A stretch of DNA of 18,886 nucleotides. Origin: Oscillospiraceae bacterium. GTDB lineage: Bacteria; Bacillota_A; Clostridia; Oscillospirales; Oscillospiraceae. The notes below the pieces were generated by a model. The model worked only from the letters and a program-made list of their open reading frames with translations. It made no database searches and was not told the DNA's origin. The DNA lies in NCBI GenBank assembly GCA_015068055.1, contig SVLG01000041.1, positions 1-18,886 of the forward strand, written 5' to 3'. The translations under genes and the position numbers were made by a program. This document shows, one piece after another, positions 14,536 through 18,886 of the stretch (positions are counted from its first letter, which is position 1; each line of letters begins with the position of its first letter).

Positions 14536-15666
14536 ATGCGCCATCGCTGGGATGTTTACCGGGGACGCCGGGCCGGAAACGGCAGCCTCCCCTCGATCCT
14601 GCTGACGCTGGCCATGCTGCTTTTCATCGGCTTTGTGGCCGTGTTCTTTGCCCTGCCCAGCTACCTGGTCTATACCAAGGACAGCGTCTCTCTGAATATC
14701 CCCGGCTACACCGTGGCCGATGAGGAGAGCGGCGAGGAAGCCATCCTCGTCGACCCCGCCGCCACGCCGGAGCCGGACTACAGCAGCGTTGCCGCCGAGA
14801 TCGTGGTGCGCCCGCCGGACTACTCCTCCCTCGCTCTGGCCAACGGCGAAGGGCTGGATATCCTCCAGTCGGTCTATGTACCCTATGAGCAGGTGAATGC
14901 CGACGGACTCACCGCCGCCATCGCCAAGTGCCGGGAGCTGGAAGTCAAGGCCATCACCATGGAGCTGCGGGACGAAACAGGCATGCTCCTTTGGAACAGC
15001 AGCACGGACATGGCCGTGAACTATCTCCTGAACGGCACGCTGGATCTCAAGGGCACCGTGGAGGATCTGAAGGCGCAGGGTTACTACCTCACCGCCCAGA
15101 TCTCCGCCTGCGTGGACGCTACGCTGTCCAGCCGCAACGCTCCCATCGCCCTGAAGGCCGCCGGGGGCTTCCCCTACTCCGACACCATCGGCGCCTGGCT
15201 GGATCCCTGGAACGCGGATGTGCGTCAGTACACCATCGACCTCTGCGCGGAGCTGATGCAGCTCGGCTTCAACGAGGTGGTGCTGCAGCATGCAGCCCAT
15301 CCCACCAATCAAGTGGAGTACACCCGCAGCATGTCCGGTGAGCTGACCCGGGTGGCCTGTGTCACCAACTTCTGCATCGCCGTCCGGGAGGGGCTGGAGG
15401 AGACCATGGCCGCCACCGGCGCCCGGCTCTCCGTGATGATGGACGCCGCCGCCCTCAACAACGACACCTATGATAACGGGCAGGACCTGGGCTATCTGCT
15501 GCGCATCTTTGACCGGGTCTACACCTTCACCGAGACCTATCAGGAGGCCAATCAGGTCATCGCCCTGGGCATCGACTCCACCGAGCGCTTCGTGCCCATC
15601 ATCTCCTGGACCTTCCCCGGCGGCAGCTGGAGCCAGAATCTTTTTGAAGTAGGTATGAGCGAATGA
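14536..15666 (+). CDS. Membrane-anchored DUF4015-type glycoside-hydrolase-like protein
   Basis: This 376-residue protein has a short basic N-terminus (RHRWDVYRGRR), one membrane helix (about 18-42) and then an extracytoplasmic part. A Pro/Asp/Ser linker (about 70-105) leads to a beta/alpha-barrel-like domain starting near SVYVPYEQVNADGLTAAIAKC. KAITMELRDETG, GYYLTAQISACVD, AWLDPWNADVRQY, GFNEVVLQHAAHP and RLSVMMDAAA then follow the order of putative glycosyl hydrolases of the DUF4015 group. In place of the usual DVKDxxG there is ELRDETG. The family's substrate is unknown, and cell-wall or surface sugars are plausible. It begins one base after the rpiB stop. Its own stop overlaps the next small frame in ATGA. 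Confidence 0.78.
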   Translation: MRHRWDVYRGRRAGNGSLPSILLTLAMLLFIGFVAVFFALPSYLVYTKDSVSLNIPGYTVADEESGEEAILVDPAATPEPDYSSVAAEIVVRPPDYSSLALANGEGLDILQSVYVPYEQVNADGLTAAIAKCRELEVKAITMELRDETGMLLWNSSTDMAVNYLLNGTLDLKGTVEDLKAQGYYLTAQISACVDATLSSRNAPIALKAAGGFPYSDTIGAWLDPWNADVRQYTIDLCAELMQLGFNEVVLQHAAHPTNQVEYTRSMSGELTRVACVTNFCIAVREGLEETMAATGARLSVMMDAAALNNDTYDNGQDLGYLLRIFDRVYTFTETYQEANQVIALGIDSTERFVPIISWTFPGGSWSQNLFEVGMSE

Positions 15667-15773
15667 GAGATTTGAAAAGCAACTGCAAGGTGGCTCTGGT
15701 ACAGGCCGAGCCGCTGATGTTTGATAAACAGGGCTGTCTGGAAAAGGCCCTGAAGCTCATCGTGGAGGAGTAA
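15663..15773 (+). pseudogene. N-terminal remnant of a nitrilase/carbon-nitrogen-hydrolase gene
   Basis: The frame encodes only 36 residues, MRDLKSNCKVALVQ followed by AEPLMFDKQGCLEKALKLIVEE. This is the usual opening of nitrilase-superfamily amidases (first strand KVAxVQAxPxxxD, then a helix with EKALxLI). A full protein would need about 270-300 residues, including catalytic Glu, Lys and Cys, all absent. The start overlaps the preceding stop (ATGA), so it is probably still translated. After the TAA a bidirectional terminator follows within seven bases and then an oppositely oriented gene. The rest of the hydrolase is not found in the following bases in any plus frame. It is a deletion relic, or less likely a retained small protein. 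Confidence 0.65.
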
Positions 15774-15779
15774 AATATG

Positions 15780-15813
15780 AAAAAAGAGCCATCCTTTCGG
15801 ATGGCTCTTTTTT
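15780..15813. terminator. Bidirectional intrinsic terminator
   Basis: AAAAAAGAGCCATCC (15780-15794) and GGATGGCTCTTTTTT (15799-15813) pair perfectly around TTTC. With a run of A on one side and T on the other it works on both strands. It ends the plus-strand operon and the convergent minus-strand gene, whose stop codon touches its edge. Confidence 0.95.
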
Positions 15814-16454
15814 CAGGTAAACTCTGTTCTCTTTTTCAGTTCCAGGGCCGTTTCCGCGGCGATGGAGCAGATGGTGGTCATGGCATCCCCGGCGGGACAG
15901 AGCGTGCTCTCCGGCGCTTCCAGCTCCCGCTGCACCTGCCAGGTGTCCGCCAGTACGGCGGCACCCTCCTGCATCACGGGTATGCTCCGGCTGCGCAGCA
16001 GTGCCAGCGTATCGCTTCTGAGATTGGCGCAGAAGGCCATGCGGCCATAGATGGCCAGTGCATCGATATCACCCAGTTCGTCCCGAAGTCCGGGAATCAC
16101 CACCGGGACGATCTCCGCCAGGGCGGCAATGGCCAGCGCGGCACTGGGATCGGCGGCGGCGCTGAGCCCCCGGGCGGCGAGAGCAGGCAGCTCCCCCCGG
16201 CTGCAGACCACGCGGTGCTGCATCAGCGCGTCCTCCTCATGGGGCGTGAGTCCGGCCTTCAGCCGGCCGTTGATCACCGCCACACAGCAGGGAACGCAGT
16301 TCTTGGCCCACAGGGCCTGCTGAGCAAGACGCAGGGCCTGCAGATTCTGGGGATAGCCCATGGAGCAGAAATAGCCCGTCTCCAGCACGGCCACCGGCGT
16401 ACCGGCTTTCAATGCCGCCGCCACCGGCGGGGTAGTATCCAGAAATTTATTCAT
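15813..16454 (-). CDS. Shortened PsuG-like protein, possible pseudoenzyme
   Basis: This 213-residue protein resembles the first two thirds of pseudouridine-5'-phosphate glycosidase (usually about 300 residues). TPVAVLETGYFCSMGYPQNL (19-38) fits the family's VALESTIxxHGxPYPxN opening and keeps Glu25. VAVINGRLKAGL (58-69) and SRGELPALAARG (85-96) follow the expected order. The lysine usually found just before SRRDLP is Val83 or Cys84 here. The glycine-rich GGIGGVHRG stretch is missing. The segment matching CAGxKSILD reads YGRMAFCANL, without the Schiff-base lysine. Cleavage of pseudouridine phosphate therefore looks unlikely. The frame is intact, with a good promoter (16488-16516) and AGAGGA before the ATG, so the protein is probably made. 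It could bind a ligand or serve another reaction. Confidence 0.65.
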   Translation of the reverse strand: MNKFLDTTPPVAAALKAGTPVAVLETGYFCSMGYPQNLQALRLAQQALWAKNCVPCCVAVINGRLKAGLTPHEEDALMQHRVVCSRGELPALAARGLSAAADPSAALAIAALAEIVPVVIPGLRDELGDIDALAIYGRMAFCANLRSDTLALLRSRSIPVMQEGAAVLADTWQVQRELEAPESTLCPAGDAMTTICSIAAETALELKKRTEFT

Positions 16455-16487
16455 AATCTTTTCCTCTTTGCCTGTGTTGTCCCGCCC

Positions 16488-16516
16488 ATCATAGCCGAAA
16501 AAGACTTTAAAATCAA
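16488..16516 (-). promoter_or_regulatory. Promoter of the PsuG-like gene
   Basis: Read on the minus strand, TTGATT (complement of 16511-16516) and TATGAT (complement of 16488-16493) are separated by exactly 17 bases. They lie about 35 bases before the ATG at 16454. This supports real expression of the divergent PsuG-like protein. Confidence 0.6.
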
Positions 16517-16553
16517 GGGATTATCCTGTAATATAGGACCGGTACCGCTATTT

Positions 16554-16583
16554 TTGACGAAAAACGGGTATACTTCCTGTGAT
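16554..16583 (+). promoter_or_regulatory. Possible htrA-like gene promoter
   Basis: TTGACG (16554-16559) is followed after 18 bases by TGTGAT (16578-16583). A separate -10-like TATACT lies at 16569-16574 without a good -35. The coding start is about 95 bases downstream. No clear CIRCE or CssR-type operator was seen. Confidence 0.35.
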
Positions 16584-16678
16584 TTTTAAAAAATATTCAA
16601 GTCTCGTTCATGCTTTTTTCATAAGTATCGATTAGGATACAGCCATAAGATATATTTCCGAAAGGATGGAATAAACGT

Positions 16679-18190
16679 ATGGATCAGTTCCCCGAAAATG
16701 AGGTTCAGACCCCCAAAACGCCCCCTGAAACCCCGCCGGAGCCCGACAGCTCCTACCGCTACAGCCGCCCCGGCGACAGCATCACCGATGCCAGCTACAT
16801 CCCCCACGATCAGGCACCGCGCACCCCCCGTACCCACTCCTACGCCGAACCGGAGCTGCGGGAAAACCGCCGCAGCTGGGAGGCCGAGGAGCGCCGCCGC
16901 AACGAAAAGCCCCGCCGTGGTCTCGGCGCCGGGGCCGTGATCGCCCTCTGTCTGGTCTGCGTCCTTGTGGGCGCGCTGGCCGGACTCTTTGGCTCCGCCG
17001 GCTTCAACGCCCTGCAGGAGCGGAGGGCCGAGACGCCCGTTCCCGCCCCCACCGACTCCCCCGCCGTGGAGGAGGCCATTGTGGACAACACGCCCACCGT
17101 GCAGGCCACCGAGCGGCCCTATCTGGCCCCCGACACCGAGATCAACGAGCAGCTGGCCGCCACCGAGGTTTATGACCGGGCCTGTCTGCAGGTGGTGGGC
17201 ATCTCCACCGAGGTTACCTATCAGAGCCACTACGGTACCCAGTCCAGCACCGTCACCGGCAGCGGCTTCATCATCGACAAGAGCGGCTATATCCTTACCA
17301 ACCACCATGTGGTCCAGTACGCCATTGAGGGCGGCTACCCCATCACCGTCATGCTCTACAACGGCGACAGCTACCCCGCCACCATCGTCGGCTACGAGGA
17401 CGACGACAGCGACGTGGCCGTGCTGAAGATCGAGGGCGACGAGTTCAGCGCCGCTACGCTGGGCGACAGCAACAGCATCCGCGTGGGCGAGACCATCTAC
17501 GCCGTGGGCAACCCTCTGGGCGAACTGGATTACACCATGACCAAGGGTATGATCTCCGCCATGGATCGGGAAATTACCACCACCAGCGACTCCGGCGCCA
17601 CCTCCACCATCAACATGTTCCAGATTGACGCCGCCGTAAACTCCGGCAACTCCGGCGGCCCCGTCTACAACGGCGAGGGCGAGGTCATCGGCATCGTCAC
17701 CGCCAAGTACTCCGACACCTATGCCGAAATGGGCATCGAGGGTCTGGGCTTCGCCATCCCCATTGACGATGCGCTCAACATCGCCAACGACCTCATCCAG
17801 AACGGCTATGTCCGGGGCAAGGCCTATCTGGGCATCTCCACCAAGAGCGTCTCCAGCGCCGCCGCCCAGTATTACGGCATGGTGGAGGGCGCCTATGTCT
17901 ACGCCATTGTGGAAGGCAGCTGTGCCGAGACCGCCGGACTCAAGATGGGCGACATCATCACCGCCGTGGACCGCTTCCCCGTGGCCTCCGTCTCCGATCT
18001 GCAGGCCGCGCTGAAGAACTACAGCGCCGGTGAGGAGGCCGAGCTTACCGTGGAGCGCAGCGGCGAGCAGCTGACGCTGCACGTTGTCTTCGATGAAAAG
18101 CAGCCCCAGACCGAGGAACCCCAGCCCGCCATGCAGCCCTCCCGCAGCGACAGCGCCTACGATTACTACTACGGCGGCTTCCGCTGGTAA
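16679..18190 (+). CDS. Membrane-anchored HtrA/DegP-like serine protease
   Basis: This 503-residue protein of the HtrA family has a cytoplasmic Pro/Arg-rich tail (residues 1-80). One membrane helix follows (about 84-106), then a short linker, a trypsin-like protease domain (about 155-365) and a C-terminal PDZ domain (about 385-475). The catalytic triad is visible: His210 in TNHHVV, Asp245 in DSDVAVLK and Ser325 in NSGNSGGPV. IYAVGNPLG is also typical. It should degrade or refold damaged proteins outside the membrane, like Bacillus HtrA/HtrB. AAAGGATGGA precedes the ATG at 16679. A perfect palindrome follows the stop. The unusually long cytoplasmic tail has many Pro, Arg and Glu residues and may carry regulation. 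Confidence 0.94.
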   Translation: MDQFPENEVQTPKTPPETPPEPDSSYRYSRPGDSITDASYIPHDQAPRTPRTHSYAEPELRENRRSWEAEERRRNEKPRRGLGAGAVIALCLVCVLVGALAGLFGSAGFNALQERRAETPVPAPTDSPAVEEAIVDNTPTVQATERPYLAPDTEINEQLAATEVYDRACLQVVGISTEVTYQSHYGTQSSTVTGSGFIIDKSGYILTNHHVVQYAIEGGYPITVMLYNGDSYPATIVGYEDDDSDVAVLKIEGDEFSAATLGDSNSIRVGETIYAVGNPLGELDYTMTKGMISAMDREITTTSDSGATSTINMFQIDAAVNSGNSGGPVYNGEGEVIGIVTAKYSDTYAEMGIEGLGFAIPIDDALNIANDLIQNGYVRGKAYLGISTKSVSSAAAQYYGMVEGAYVYAIVEGSCAETAGLKMGDIITAVDRFPVASVSDLQAALKNYSAGEEAELTVERSGEQLTLHVVFDEKQPQTEEPQPAMQPSRSDSAYDYYYGGFRW

Positions 18191-18227
18191 AAAAACAAGG
18201 CTGACGAGCCTGCATATAGATGTAAGG

Positions 18228-18257
18228 AACTCCCCCGGGGCATGCCCCGGGGGAGTT
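18228..18257. terminator. Perfect 30-base G/C palindrome after the HtrA gene
   Basis: AACTCCCCCGGGGCA (18228-18242) and its exact reverse complement (18243-18257) abut with no spacer. It starts 38 bases after the protease stop. A T-run (TTTTT) comes only about 14 bases later, so termination is likely but not textbook. It has the same architecture as 2478-2507 but a different sequence. Confidence 0.6.
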
Positions 18258-18370
18258 GGCATTTGCGGCAGTTTTTCACATCTGTCTGTTTTTTAACAGG
18301 CATCATTATCTGCATAAAGCAGGGCGCAGCGGCAGCATGATAGGATAAACAGAAAAAGGAGCGAAGCGTT

Positions 18371-18844
18371 TTGGGTCTTTGTCACTGCATCCTGTATCTG
18401 GCCTTCACCGGCATCCTTTCCTTTCTGCTGGGGCGTCTTCTGCCCAAGGGACTCTTCCGTGCCGACCGCTTTCCCTTCCGTTCCTGTGCCTTTGAAAAGG
18501 ACGGCCGGATCTATAAAAAGCTCGGTGTCCACCGCTGGCAAAACAGTCTGCCGGATATGAGCCGCATACTGCCCGCGCTCATACCCGCCAAAAGCATGAA
18601 AACGCTGCACAAAGAGGGTCTTGAGCGCATGCTGCAGGAGACCTGCGTGGCGGAGCTGATCCATGTTCTGCTGATGCTGACAGGGCTTTGGTGCCTGCGG
18701 CTCTGGCCGGGTGCGGGCGGTGCTGTCGTTTCCGTGGCAAATGCGCTCCTTAACCTGCCCTTTGTGATCATTCAGCGCTACAACCGCCCCCGGCTCCTCC
18801 GGCTGCGGCAGCGAAAAAAGGAGATCCACCTATGCGGACACTGA
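18371..18844 (+). CDS. CrtO-like acyltransferase-family membrane protein
   Basis: This 157-residue protein has an N-terminal helix (LCHCILYLAFTGILSFLLG) and then FRSCAFEKDGRIYKKLGVHRWQNSLPD. That segment is the conserved core of the family named after glycosyl-4,4'-diaponeurosporenoate acyltransferase (CrtO), with Glu, Arg and Trp-Lys/Gln-Asp positions. Two more hydrophobic stretches (about 95-110 and 118-135) and a basic tail follow. In Clostridia such genes often sit beside glycolipid glycosyltransferases, as here, so a role in modifying a membrane glycolipid is more likely than carotenoid synthesis. The start is TTG with GGAG (18358-18361) 9 bases before. The end overlaps the next gene by 13 bases, implying coupling. 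Confidence 0.72.
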   Translation: MGLCHCILYLAFTGILSFLLGRLLPKGLFRADRFPFRSCAFEKDGRIYKKLGVHRWQNSLPDMSRILPALIPAKSMKTLHKEGLERMLQETCVAELIHVLLMLTGLWCLRLWPGAGGAVVSVANALLNLPFVIIQRYNRPRLLRLRQRKKEIHLCGH

Positions 18845-18886
18845 TCCTCAGCTGCAATACCGGCGAGGGCCACAATTCCTGCGCCC
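18832..18886 (+). CDS. Glycolipid glycosyltransferase, N-terminal fragment (cut by window edge)
   Basis: Only 18 codons are in the window: MRTLILSCNTGEGHNSCA. The pattern LSCNTGEGHNSxA is the start of the MGDG-synthase/UgtP-like family, which transfers sugars to diacylglycerol at the membrane. The Gly-Glu-Gly-His loop lies near the lipid-acceptor site. AAAAAAGGAG (from about 18814) precedes the ATG, and the start lies inside the end of the CrtO-like gene. The rest is beyond the window. Confidence 0.75.
   Translation, partial: MRTLILSCNTGEGHNSCA

Noticed and set aside
16619..18262. A 547-codon minus-strand open frame opposite the HtrA gene
   Set aside because: Gly/Val/His-rich shadow of a protease gene with a clear triad.
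1..18886. CRISPR array or insertion sequence
   Set aside because: No regularly spaced repeats and no transposase or recombinase frame are present.

Overview
The window reads as part of a G+C-rich chromosome from the Firmicutes/Clostridia, most likely a gut Oscillospirales-type bacterium. This is inferred from strong AGGAGG-type ribosome binding sites, type II thymidine kinase, a Clostridia-style BMP nucleoside ABC transporter, a CrtO-like/glycolipid glycosyltransferase pair, and intrinsic terminators with long GC stems. No tRNA, rRNA, CRISPR array or transposase was seen.

Layout. (1) Bases 1-554 hold no convincing gene. They are a mosaic of hairpins, short direct repeats and two strong terminators, including two parallel modules that share an exact 24-base sequence. 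(2) Bases 555-8338 form a plus-strand nucleoside uptake and salvage cluster. It holds a small EamA-type permease, thymidine kinase (tdk), purine nucleoside phosphorylase (deoD), a BMP-type nucleoside-binding lipoprotein, its ABC ATPase, two permeases, and uridine kinase (udk). A strong terminator and a new promoter separate the binding protein from the ATPase-permease-permease-udk operon, whose genes overlap or abut. (3) Bases 8342-9154 are a small, AT-richer accessory patch: a bidirectional terminator, a ribbon-helix-helix regulator, a divergent 52-residue unknown protein with a symmetric promoter/operator region between them, and a ~360-base imperfect palindrome. (4) Bases 9163-11384 are a minus-strand, translationally coupled pair: a histidine-phosphatase/GNAT fusion followed by a metallophosphoesterase with an SH3-like tail. 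(5) Bases 11388-15773 are a plus-strand operon starting from a divergent promoter: a PMT-like membrane glycosyltransferase, a PHP histidinol-phosphatase-like enzyme, RpiB, a membrane-anchored DUF4015-type glycoside-hydrolase-like protein, and a 36-codon remnant of a nitrilase-family gene. A bidirectional terminator ends it. (6) A minus-strand, shortened PsuG-like protein (15813-16454) faces that operon. (7) A plus-strand membrane-anchored HtrA protease (16679-18190) follows. The window ends in a CrtO-like acyltransferase overlapping the start of a glycolipid glycosyltransferase, cut by the window edge.

How the genes work together. The BMP system should import nucleosides. DeoD releases purine bases and (deoxy)ribose-1-phosphate, Tdk and Udk phosphorylate pyrimidine nucleosides, and RpiB interconverts pentose phosphates. 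The PsuG-like protein is related to pseudouridine breakdown but seems to lack key catalytic residues. I found no clear new defence or mobile system. The features most worth a second look are the large palindrome with its neighbouring RHH/52-aa pair, the degenerate PsuG homologue next to the nitrilase remnant, the two fused or extended phosphatases, and the twin repeat-terminator modules at the left edge.
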